DNA of 15,984 bases from the NCBI GenBank assembly GCA_964372115.1, contig CAYJPN010000058.1, forward strand, positions 1 to 15,984, in the 5' to 3' direction. Under the pieces are notes generated by a model. It searched no databases, was not told the DNA's origin, and was given only the letters and a program-made list of their open reading frames with translations. Source of the DNA: CG2-30-36-16 sp964372115 (lineage in GTDB: Bacteria; Bacteroidota; Ignavibacteria; Ignavibacteriales; Ignavibacteriaceae). The stretch's first letter is position 1, and each line of letters starts with the position of its first letter. Position numbers and translations under genes: made by a program. Shown in pieces: positions 1 through 7,211 of this stretch.

Positions 1-252
1 ATTTCAAATATATCTTGACAAAAAAAACAACAATTTTGTTGAGGATACTATTCAATCATCCAATCGATGACTGTACTTTTTGGCTTCCGTTCTACCGTCT
101 ACTTTAGTAATCAACCGTCTCACCCAAAAGATGTAGTCCCTTTTTCATCCCTAAGAACGATTGTTTCAGTTTAATTCCATTGATAGTTTAAAATTGAATT
201 TGAAGTAATAACTTCAATAAAAATATCAACCCAGTTTTTAAGGAGAACGACG
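1..252. promoter_or_regulatory. upstream region of bfr, no gene seen
   Basis: No convincing coding region was found here. TTGACA at 15-20 could be a -35 box, but the best -10-like string (TACTAT, 46-51) is too far away, so no promoter is claimed. A short inverted repeat CAACAA-TT-TTGTTG lies at 28-41 and could be an operator, but six base pairs in AT-rich DNA is weak. ACCGTCT occurs twice (about 94-100 and 114-120). A good ribosome binding site, AGGAG at 241-245, ends seven bases before the bfr ATG at 253. Iron or redox control of bfr would be expected from the gene's role, but no Fur box or similar site can be identified by eye. Confidence 0.3.
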
Positions 253-732
253 ATGAAAGGTAATGAAAAATTAATTACGGTTTTAAATTCGCTTTTGGCA
301 GATGAACTTACTGCCATTAATCAGTACATGGTACATTCTGAGATGTGTGAGAACTGGGGTTATGATAAACTTCACCTGGCTATTAGAAAACAGGCAATGG
401 ATGAAATGCAACACGCCGAATGGCTTATCGAGCGAATCATTTTTTTTGATAGCGCTCCAACAGTATCCAAACTTAATACTATAAAGATCGGGAAAACTGT
501 TTCAGAAATGATCAGTAACGACGATGATGATGAACTTGAAGCTGTCCGTACATATAATGAAGCAATCAAACTCGCCCGTGAGGTTGATGATCAGGGCACT
601 GTTGAACTGCTGACCAAAATTCTTAAAATGGAAGAGGGTCACGTTGATTGGGCAGAAATCCAACGCGCACAGATCGATCAAATGGGAATTGAGAATTATC
701 TAGCTAATCAATCCGAAGGTGTAACAACCTGA
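253..732 (+). CDS. bfr: bacterioferritin (haem-binding ferritin)
   Basis: Iron-storage protein that oxidises Fe(II) at a di-iron site and stores it as ferric mineral in a 24-subunit cytoplasmic shell. The 159-residue length is normal for the family. The six ferroxidase ligands sit at the same numbers as in E. coli Bfr: Glu18, Glu51, His54, Glu94, Glu127 and His130 (DEMQHAE and EEGHVDW motifs). Met52, the haem ligand that distinguishes bacterioferritin from ordinary ferritin, is present. A run of four Asp (90-93) precedes Glu94. The start is supported by MKGNEK, which matches the usual Bfr N-terminus, and by AGGAG at 241-245. It is followed on the same strand by a hydrolase after a 150-base gap, so co-transcription is uncertain. 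The family call is close to certain; binding of haem in vivo is inferred from Met52. Confidence 0.95.
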   Translation: MKGNEKLITVLNSLLADELTAINQYMVHSEMCENWGYDKLHLAIRKQAMDEMQHAEWLIERIIFFDSAPTVSKLNTIKIGKTVSEMISNDDDDELEAVRTYNEAIKLAREVDDQGTVELLTKILKMEEGHVDWAEIQRAQIDQMGIENYLANQSEGVTT

Positions 733-883
733 TTATTCAAGAAGATTTCAAAATCAATACACAGTTACAATAAATAAAAAAACAAAGACCTGACTGATTC
801 AAGAAATGCGATGATGATTTTTCTTTTAGAAAAATATTGAGGATTGAAGGTACACGTCAAGTCATAAAATAAAAGGTACATGA

Positions 884-1720
884 ATGAAAAATCTATCATC
901 AAGCACAATCACTACAGAAGACGGAACAGTAATTTACTTCAAGGATTGGGGCTCCGGACAACCAATCGTTTTCTGTCATGGATGGCCACTCAATTCTGAT
1001 GCATGGGAAAGTCAGATGGTTTACTTAGCATCCAAAGGTTATCGCTGCATCGCTCATGATCGCCGTGGTCACGGCCGTTCGAGCCAACCCTGGAACGGTA
1101 ACGATATGGACACATACGCTGATGATCTTTCGGAACTCATAGAAACACTCGACCTGAACGGAATCACTCTGATAGGTCACTCAACCGGCGGTGGAGAAGT
1201 TGCCCGCTACATCGGGCTTCACGGCACTAAGCGTATCGCCAAAACGGTTTTGATGGGATCGGTAACACCGCTGATGCTCAAGACGGATGCCAATCCCGGA
1301 GGCTTGCCGATAAAAATATTCGATGACATCCGGACTGGTGTCGCCGCCGATCGTTCACAGTTTTTCAAAGACCTCACAACACCATTCTACGGCGCTAACA
1401 GAACAGGAGCGAAGGTTAGTCAAGGTGTTCGCGACGCGTTCTGGTTTCAGGGAATGCAAGGTGGTCTTAAGAATGAACTCGATTGCATCAAGGCATTTTC
1501 CGAGACAGACTTCACCGAAGATTTAAAGAAATTTGATGTGCAAACATTAATCATTCACGGCGACGACGATCAGATTGTGCCAATAGGCGCTTCGGCTCAC
1601 GCATCGGTAAAACTCATTAAGAACGCGACACTGAAGATTTATCCTGGTGGTCCGCATGGTCTCGCAGACACGCATAAAGACAAGCTCAATGCCGATTTAT
1701 TAGAATTCATTAAATCATGA
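884..1720 (+). CDS. alpha/beta hydrolase, non-haem chloroperoxidase/arylesterase type
   Basis: A 278-residue alpha/beta-hydrolase of the cofactor-free haloperoxidase/arylesterase group. The oxyanion region is HGWPLNSDAW (32-41), followed by HDRRGHGRS (58-66). The nucleophile elbow GHSTGG puts the catalytic serine at Ser100; the other triad members are Asp229 (HGDDDQIVP) and His258 (GGPHG). The spacings of 129 and 29 residues match the Pseudomonas arylesterase/perhydrolase triad (94/222/251) almost exactly. Such enzymes hydrolyse small esters and can form peracids with peroxide; the natural substrate cannot be read from sequence. There is no signal peptide, so it is probably cytoplasmic. The start ATG has AAAGG about eight bases upstream. 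By eye the gene uses more G and C at third positions than its neighbours and may have been acquired by transfer. An assignment as a C-C hydrolase is less likely. Confidence 0.9.
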   Translation: MKNLSSSTITTEDGTVIYFKDWGSGQPIVFCHGWPLNSDAWESQMVYLASKGYRCIAHDRRGHGRSSQPWNGNDMDTYADDLSELIETLDLNGITLIGHSTGGGEVARYIGLHGTKRIAKTVLMGSVTPLMLKTDANPGGLPIKIFDDIRTGVAADRSQFFKDLTTPFYGANRTGAKVSQGVRDAFWFQGMQGGLKNELDCIKAFSETDFTEDLKKFDVQTLIIHGDDDQIVPIGASAHASVKLIKNATLKIYPGGPHGLADTHKDKLNADLLEFIKS

Positions 1721-1843
1721 TCTTGCTTTGTTAATGCCGTAAACAAACAGAAAAAAGTCGGTGATTATATGATAAGTCACGTTACGCAAAATAATATTTT
1801 TGAATTGCCACGACCTTCAGGAGCTGTGTGAAAATTAAAATAA

Positions 1844-1859
1844 AACCGTTGAAACGGTT
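1844..1859. repeat. inverted repeat AACCGTT-GA-AACGGTT
   Basis: Perfect 7-bp arms (1844-1850 and 1853-1859) separated by GA. The arm sequence AACGGTT occurs again in direct orientation at 1930-1936 and 1940-1946, on the other side of the central palindrome. The four copies look like an organised motif of the surrounding element rather than chance. Confidence 0.6.
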
Positions 1860-1877
1860 GAGATACCAATCATTTTA

Positions 1878-1911
1878 TCATTAACACCTCGATTAATCGA
1901 GGTGTTAATGA
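1878..1911. repeat. perfect 34-bp palindrome
   Basis: Each 17-base half is TCATTAACACCTCGATT read towards the centre (between 1894 and 1895), with no mismatch and no spacer. It could extrude as a cruciform or fold as a hairpin in RNA. It lacks a T-run on either side, so it is not a typical intrinsic terminator. It sits at the heart of the 1806-2034 repeat element. Confidence 0.85.
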
Positions 1912-2094
1912 AATATAAGTCAAGATTTGAACGGTTTTTAACGGTTTCCGGTTGGCGATTTGTATTTCATTCCACCTTGGGAAATCTGGGATTATTAAAA
2001 ACCATAATTTTCACAGCCTCTTAATGTCGGGGCAGTGCATACGTAAGATTACATAGTAATTAAAAGCTAATAATTAATTAAGGAGTTATATAGA

Positions 2095-3483
2095 ATGAAC
2101 AACCAAAAAAACATTTTTTTTAAGTTGATTGGCGCATGCATTATTTTCATAGTTGTCTTTGCCCCTTCAGTCGCCTTTACGCAACAAGGAAAAATCGTTT
2201 CAAGTTATGGTCCGACTAATCAGACTGAAACTTTCGATCAAATTAAAAGAGCGCGTATGGCTGTTAAATCTGAGCGCGCGAAACAGCATAATGAATTGTT
2301 AAATTCTCGTTATGATCTTTCAAAGAAAACTACTGCTGAAACCATCATGTCAGGAGGAAAACCTATTCCAATAGGACCTACAGCCAACCTTAGCGGAGTA
2401 ACGTGGGAACAGCTAAATAAAATGACTCCGGAACAAATCAAAGAGAAGGGAATTTTTCCATACAAACCACTACCGTTTCCTGATCATGCGGAAGGTGGAA
2501 TGCTCTTCCCGGTGATGATAACTAAACTGCTTCCAAGATTAGTCCGCTTTGATTTGGATTTCGATCTACCCGAACATATTCTTCCTGACCCGGCTCCGGC
2601 AATTTACCTAACAACCCGTCCAGACCTTGGTGATGTAGCAAAGGGACGACTGATCACAATCGACAATTACTATGAAATTTTTAACGGTATCTTGAATCCA
2701 AAACAACTTGAAGGTTTACGTCTTCTAGTGACTCAATTTCCCCAGCAACAATTCAACGCTACGGAAGACAGACGAACAGACAATCACGATGGTATGTTGG
2801 GCGTAACATGTTTTGACTGTCATGCGAACGGTAATAGCAATGGAGCCACTCATCTTGTTGGTGACATCCGACCGCAAGAATTTAGGCATCGTATTGAAAC
2901 GCCAACATTGCGGGGAGTTAATATCCAACGCTTGTTCGGTTCGCAGCGTGCAATGAAGACGGTGGAAGACTTCACCGAGTTTGAACAGCGTGGTGCTTAT
3001 TTTGATGGAGACCATGTTATGGCTGCTAAAAAAGGTGTGAATGTTTTAGAGAGAGGTTCGCAAGTACATTTCATGGCGGAATTTATGGCGATCCTTGATT
3101 TTCCTCCGGCGCCTAAATTAAATATTTACGGTAAACTTGATCAGACCAAAGCTACTCCAGGTGAACTACGCGGAGAAGTTCTTTTCAATGGCAAAGCTCA
3201 ATGCGCATCCTGTCATCCCGCACCTTACTATACTGACAATAGTATGCATAACCTGAAGGCTGAGCGTTTTTATAAACAAGAATTAGCAAACGGAATGATG
3301 ATGGCGCACGACGGCAAAATTAAAACATTCCCGTTGAGAGGAATAAAAGATTCTCCACCTTATATGCATGATGGAAGGTGTTTCACCCTTGAGGATATTG
3401 TGGAGTATTTCAATCTGATTCAGCAACTTGATTTGAAATCCGAGGAGAAAAAAGATCTCGTTGCTTTCATGCGAGCTTTATAG
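2095..3483 (+). CDS. secreted di-haem c-type cytochrome, CCP/MauG superfamily
   Basis: A 462-residue exported cytochrome. Residues 1-30 form a Sec signal peptide (basic start, hydrophobic IGACIIFIVVFAPSVAF), so it acts in the periplasm. Two haem c sites are present: CFDCH (239-243) and CASCH (370-374). A C-terminal block resembles that of bacterial cytochrome c peroxidases and MauG: FPLRGIKDSPPYMHDGR (Met424 or His425 are candidate axial ligands), then a helix rich in Glu/Leu. TPTLRGVNIQRLFGSQRA after the first haem is a matching block. The 208-residue stretch between signal peptide and first haem is longer than in classical CCP. Proteins of this exact type are, as I recall, often auto-annotated 'cytochrome B6', which is misleading: nothing resembles b-type haem binding. 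AGGAG at 2081-2085 supports the start. The acetolactate synthase-like gene follows after 40 bases. Peroxidase versus other redox activity is undetermined. Confidence 0.88.
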   Translation: MNNQKNIFFKLIGACIIFIVVFAPSVAFTQQGKIVSSYGPTNQTETFDQIKRARMAVKSERAKQHNELLNSRYDLSKKTTAETIMSGGKPIPIGPTANLSGVTWEQLNKMTPEQIKEKGIFPYKPLPFPDHAEGGMLFPVMITKLLPRLVRFDLDFDLPEHILPDPAPAIYLTTRPDLGDVAKGRLITIDNYYEIFNGILNPKQLEGLRLLVTQFPQQQFNATEDRRTDNHDGMLGVTCFDCHANGNSNGATHLVGDIRPQEFRHRIETPTLRGVNIQRLFGSQRAMKTVEDFTEFEQRGAYFDGDHVMAAKKGVNVLERGSQVHFMAEFMAILDFPPAPKLNIYGKLDQTKATPGELRGEVLFNGKAQCASCHPAPYYTDNSMHNLKAERFYKQELANGMMMAHDGKIKTFPLRGIKDSPPYMHDGRCFTLEDIVEYFNLIQQLDLKSEEKKDLVAFMRAL

Positions 3484-3523
3484 AAAAAGACATTTCATAA
3501 AAAATTGTAATGGAAAACATTGA

Positions 3524-5164
3524 ATGAAGACATCAGATCTATTTATTAAATTATTGGAAAATGAAGGGGTGAAGTATATTTTCGGAATACCCGGCGAAGA
3601 GAACCTTGACTTTCTAAATTCTCTAAAAAATTCAACAATAAAATTAATTCTTACACGGCATGAACAAGGCGCCGGATTTATGGCAGCCACGTATGGAAGG
3701 TTAACAGGTAATCCCGGTGTGTGTTTGTCCACATTAGGTCCAGGCGGTACAAATCTAGTTACACCCGCCGCATACGCACAATTGGGCGGCATACCAATGG
3801 TAATGATTACCGGGCAGAAACCTATAAAAAAAAGCAAACAAGGGAAATTTCAAGTTGTGGATATTGTTGATATGATGCGTCCCCTAACTAAATACACACA
3901 CAGAATTGTGGATGGGAATAATCTTCCTTCTGTTGTGCGGGAAGCATTTAGAACAGCAGAGCAAGAAAGACCCGGAGCAGTACATATTGAATTACCGGAA
4001 GATATTGCATCGGAGGAAGTTGATTTTAGATTTTTCGACATTCACCCAATCCAAAGACCAATTGCTGATAACAAAGCGATTGAGCACGCTTCTGAAATAA
4101 TAAAAAAATCTAAGCTGCCGCTTTTACTAATCGGCGCAGGAGCCAATAGAGAAATAACTTCCGGTGCTTTAACAAAATTTATTGAAAAGACTGGAATCTA
4201 TTTCTTCAATACTCAAATGGGAAAAGGAGTAATTGATGAAAGGCATCCATTGTTTTTAGGTACGGCAGCGTTGTCCGCTGATGACTTTGTTCACTGTGCA
4301 ATTGAGAAAGCTGATTTAATAATTAACGTGGGGCACGATGTAGTGGAAAAACCTCCTTTTTTTATGGAAGAAGGGAAAACAAAAGTAATCCACATTAATT
4401 TTTTCCCGGCTGAAGTTGATGATGTTTACTTCCCTCAATCAGAAATAGTGGGTGATATTGCTACTTCGATAAATAAATTAACCGACATGCTCTCTAAACA
4501 ATCGCATTGGGATTTTTCTTTCTATGGCAGAGTCAAAAAGGAAGTCGATTTACACCTACCGAAATATTTTGAAGATAACAGATTTCCGGTCTTACCACAA
4601 AGAATTGTAAAAGGTGTAAGAGATACCATGCCCGCGGATGGTATAGTTACTCTTGATAATGGAATATATAAAATATGGTTTGCTAGGAATTATCAAACGT
4701 ACAAACCAAACACACTGTTATTGGACAATGCCCTTGCCGCAATGGGAGCCGGTCTTCCTTCCGCAATTGCGGCTAAAATTGTTTATCCAAATAAAAAAGT
4801 GCTTGCGGTTTGCGGCGATGGCGGCTTTATGATGAATTCTCAAGAGTTAGAGACTGCCGTCAGGATGAAATTAAATTTAGTGGTAATCATTCTAAATAAT
4901 AGTTCATACGGAATGATTGAACTGGCACAAGAGAAATTAGGCTTCGAAAATTTTGGACTTACTTTTGGAGATCCCGACTTCGTAAAATACGCGGAAAGTT
5001 ATGGAGCGTATGGTCATAGAATAACTAAGACTGAAAACTTAAATACTAAACTTGACGAATGCCTCAATACAAACGGCGTTCATGTTATTGACATTCCCGT
5101 TGAATATTCTCTTAACTATGCAATCCTGCATAAAGAAATTAAGGAAAAAACCTGCACGCTTTGA
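3524..5164 (+). CDS. acetolactate synthase large subunit-like TPP enzyme
   Basis: A thiamine-diphosphate enzyme of 546 residues, the normal length for an acetolactate synthase catalytic subunit. It is predicted to decarboxylate pyruvate and condense it with a second pyruvate to acetolactate. The N-terminal Pyr domain carries IFGIPGEEN (19-27) and the activating glutamate Glu47 in RHEQGAGFMAA; then TLGPGGTN and FQVVDIVDMMRPLTKYT, close to the catabolic AlsS-like group. The middle domain is about 185-340. The C-terminal PP domain has the TPP/Mg signature GDGG (431-434, Asp432) with Asn458/Asn459 about 26 residues later. No small regulatory (IlvN-type) subunit is next to it, so it is either the catabolic/unregulated form or a biosynthetic subunit with its partner elsewhere. 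Start ATG at 3524 has a poor GGAAAA ribosome site. Related decarboxylases/carboligases cannot be fully excluded. Confidence 0.85.
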   Translation: MKTSDLFIKLLENEGVKYIFGIPGEENLDFLNSLKNSTIKLILTRHEQGAGFMAATYGRLTGNPGVCLSTLGPGGTNLVTPAAYAQLGGIPMVMITGQKPIKKSKQGKFQVVDIVDMMRPLTKYTHRIVDGNNLPSVVREAFRTAEQERPGAVHIELPEDIASEEVDFRFFDIHPIQRPIADNKAIEHASEIIKKSKLPLLLIGAGANREITSGALTKFIEKTGIYFFNTQMGKGVIDERHPLFLGTAALSADDFVHCAIEKADLIINVGHDVVEKPPFFMEEGKTKVIHINFFPAEVDDVYFPQSEIVGDIATSINKLTDMLSKQSHWDFSFYGRVKKEVDLHLPKYFEDNRFPVLPQRIVKGVRDTMPADGIVTLDNGIYKIWFARNYQTYKPNTLLLDNALAAMGAGLPSAIAAKIVYPNKKVLAVCGDGGFMMNSQELETAVRMKLNLVVIILNNSSYGMIELAQEKLGFENFGLTFGDPDFVKYAESYGAYGHRITKTENLNTKLDECLNTNGVHVIDIPVEYSLNYAILHKEIKEKTCTL

Positions 5165-5220
5165 TAAATAAATTGATTGATGCAGCCCGTTATAAATAGG
5201 GTTCAGATTGCGCCGGTTGG

Positions 5221-6438
5221 TTATTGGTTAAAGTAAAATAGTTGCAAAAATTTACTTTTATTTTTTTTTATTTTGTCAGTCAATTGCAGAATGGCATAAG
5301 CGCAAAAAGGAAACATTAAAAATTTCATCATTGTCTGATACCTCGGCAGCGGGAAAAATACCATGATAATAATGGTAGAAATTATAAAGAACATGTAAAA
5401 AAACTTAAATCTCTGCCAGGAGTATGTTTTGGCGGCGCCATATATAAATGAAAGAAGAATAATAAACCACGATAGTTGATAAACTAAATCTAACGGTTGA
5501 CGGCTGAAAGTAATCCCCCAGAATGCATAAAATTTCTTCAGAAGGTTTACACCAAATTCCAACGGATTATTTTTTATAAAATCAGCAGCTTCCGAAGAAT
5601 AATAATCACTCATCTTTGCTTCAAAGTTTTTTCCTTTAAGAGTTTTTAGCTTTTCAAAAACCTTTTCATCACCCCAAACGCCTATATCAAACTTATTATT
5701 CCCCCTGTATATATTAATCCCGGTACCCGTTGAAAAAAGAGGTTTATCGAATACATTATAATTCCTGATTGTCCATGGAAGCAACAGGACAATAACCGTA
5801 AAAAAAACAATCGCGGAATCTTTTAAACGTTTTTGCGTAAACAAATAGGCGACAAAAAATAACAAAAACAGAAAAAATTCCGTTCTAAAATAGATAGAGG
5901 CTGCAAAGATTAGAGCAATAATAAATATTTTTACGCCCGATTGTCTATTTGAGAGGATGAGATAAAATAATAAACAAACGAGAAAATGATAAATAGCGGT
6001 GGGGGTATAAGAAACAACTGCGTAAACTATATCGGGTGTAACTGCGTAAAAAAATGCGGCTAATAAAGCTGTTTTGTAATTAAAAATATCTTCTGTGATT
6101 TTATAAAGGAGTAATAACGCGGCGATTGAAAAAACGGTTTGCGCTAAAAATAAAAGTATATTTCTAATCAACAATGATTTTATGGTAATAAAAGGATAAA
6201 GAAAAAATACATACCCGGGCGACATATAAGCTGAAGGATATGGTTTAGCTTCATTATTAAAATGATGTTCTAAAACGGAATTACTATAATAAAAAAGAGA
6301 GTAACCATTACCGTTTAATAAGTTTTTTGCCGTTTCACCGTATTCCCAGTAATAGTTGTTGCTGTATCCACCTGTAAAAACAAATGCAGTGGCTCTTAAA
6401 ATAAAAGCGACAAGTATTATTGTTTTTAACTTAGTCAT
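5221..6438 (-). CDS. membrane glycosyltransferase, GT-C fold, GT39/ArnT-like
   Basis: A 405-residue integral membrane protein with roughly nine or ten hydrophobic segments. It resembles glycosyltransferase family 39 proteins, which move a sugar from a polyprenyl-phosphate donor onto a lipid or protein on the periplasmic face. After TM1 comes a loop with YYWEYGETAKNLLNGNGYS (about 29-47), where Glu32 or Glu35 may take the place of the usual catalytic Asp. SPGYVFFLYP follows, matching the family's 'PGY..fl.P' signature. PWTIRNYNVFDKP and STGTGINIYRGNNKFD (about 227-258) are also characteristic. The C-terminus is short and basic (KIKKNKSK). It starts 14 bases after the stop of the HAD gene and is almost certainly in the same transcript. 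The sugar and acceptor are unknown. It converges on the acetolactate synthase-like gene, leaving 56 bases between them with no clear terminator. Confidence 0.75.
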   Translation of the reverse strand: MTKLKTIILVAFILRATAFVFTGGYSNNYYWEYGETAKNLLNGNGYSLFYYSNSVLEHHFNNEAKPYPSAYMSPGYVFFLYPFITIKSLLIRNILLFLAQTVFSIAALLLLYKITEDIFNYKTALLAAFFYAVTPDIVYAVVSYTPTAIYHFLVCLLFYLILSNRQSGVKIFIIALIFAASIYFRTEFFLFLLFFVAYLFTQKRLKDSAIVFFTVIVLLLPWTIRNYNVFDKPLFSTGTGINIYRGNNKFDIGVWGDEKVFEKLKTLKGKNFEAKMSDYYSSEAADFIKNNPLEFGVNLLKKFYAFWGITFSRQPLDLVYQLSWFIILLSFIYGAAKTYSWQRFKFFYMFFIISTIIIMVFFPLPRYQTMMKFLMFPFCAYAILQLTDKIKKNKSKFLQLFYFNQ

Positions 6439-6452
6439 ACCGCTACAAAAAA

Positions 6453-7106
6453 TTAGTTTGAAAAGTATAAGCTTTTAAATTGTGGAATCGAGTCAAAAAC
6501 ATCAGCGCCTGCGGAAAGTAATACTCTCTTATCCTGGTGCCCGTTTGCAATAAGCACACAATCAGCGCCAATTGCTTCCGCAACATCTTTGTCGTGCAGA
6601 GTATCCCCGATCAGCAGGGCTTCGTTTTTTTCTAACCTAAGTTCATATATAAGTTTTTTGCCGGGTTCTATTTTTCCGCCTGCGTATATGTTATCAAGCC
6701 CCCTTATGTGCGAAAAATATTTTGTCAGATTAAAATGCCCGATAATTTCTTCAAGCGTGTTCTGCGAATAAGCTGAAAGAACAGACTGTGAAACCCCGGC
6801 TTCTTTTATTGCGCTTAAAACTTCTTCTGCACCATCGAACAGGCGGCAGTTTAATCTGTTTTTTTCATACGCGTCAATAAACTCATTGCTTAGAATTACA
6901 AACTGCTCATCATCAATCGGCAGCCCGACGTTGGCGTAATATTTTTTTACCGGGAAGGTAAAAATATTTTTGTAGTGGTTTAGTGAAATATTTTTCATCA
7001 TCCGGCGGGTTAACATTCCGTTCATTATTCCGACGCAAAACTCAATGTCGTTTAATAACGTACCGTTCCAATCCCAGATAATATGCTTGTATTTGTTTAT
7101 CATCAT
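6453..7106 (-). CDS. HAD-family hydrolase, phosphoglycolate phosphatase-like
   Basis: A 217-residue haloacid dehalogenase-superfamily protein of subclass I. Motif I is DWNGTL (nucleophile Asp12); motif II is Ser111 in SVLSAYS; motif III is a lysine in GGKIEPGKK (Lys145 or Lys150); motif IV is GDTLHD (Asp168, Asp172) followed by the AIGADCVLIANGHQ segment typical of Gph-type phosphatases. The helical cap lies at about 20-90. The residue two after the nucleophile, usually the Asp acid/base, is Asn14. This DWNGT variant recurs in a recognisable HAD subgroup, so it is not necessarily inactivating. The substrate is probably a small phosphomonoester. The start is MM; either ATG (7106 or 7103) is possible and neither has a good ribosome site. 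It is the first gene of a two-gene unit with the membrane glycosyltransferase, so a role in phosphorylated sugar or polyprenyl metabolism is possible but not shown. Confidence 0.85.
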   Translation of the reverse strand: MMINKYKHIIWDWNGTLLNDIEFCVGIMNGMLTRRMMKNISLNHYKNIFTFPVKKYYANVGLPIDDEQFVILSNEFIDAYEKNRLNCRLFDGAEEVLSAIKEAGVSQSVLSAYSQNTLEEIIGHFNLTKYFSHIRGLDNIYAGGKIEPGKKLIYELRLEKNEALLIGDTLHDKDVAEAIGADCVLIANGHQDKRVLLSAGADVFDSIPQFKSLYFSN

Positions 7107-7211
7107 TTTTTTAACCGCAAATATAACAAAGCGGATTGAATAATGATTGATGCTGAGGATTATGCATAAATAACAGGGTAAACTTGAGCGGAAAAAATAG
7201 GATTTGTGTTG

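Larger units (their letters stand above)
1806..2034. repeat. MITE/REP-like element with terminal inverted repeats
   Basis: Fills most of the 374-base gap between the hydrolase and cytochrome genes. The left end (1806-1837) and the reverse complement of the right end (2005-2034) align over 30 positions with five mismatches and one 2-base insertion in the left copy. Both begin TGCC-CGAC and end in the identical core TGTGAAAATTA (1827-1837; complement at 2005-2015). Inside are a small inverted repeat (1844-1859), a perfect 34-bp palindrome (1878-1911) and two more AACGGTT copies (1930-1936, 1940-1946). There is no coding capacity. The architecture is that of a non-autonomous mobile or REP-type repeat; no target-site duplication was identified, and whether it is repeated elsewhere in the genome cannot be seen here. 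It ends about 45 bases before the ribosome binding site of the cytochrome gene and could influence its expression. Confidence 0.6.

Noticed and set aside
15..51. Sigma-70 promoter TTGACA ... TACTAT upstream of bfr
   Set aside because: Spacing of 25 bases is too long; host sigma factor preferences may also differ.
817..835. Hairpin ATTTTTC / GAAAAAT between bfr and the hydrolase
   Set aside because: Almost all A-T pairs, no following T-run; not convincing as a terminator.
1727..1747. TTTGTT / AACAAA inverted repeat just after the hydrolase stop
   Set aside because: Six weak base pairs and no T-run on either strand.
3478..3837. 119-codon open frame on the - strand
   Set aside because: Antisense to the N-terminal domain of the acetolactate synthase-like gene; no protein-like features.
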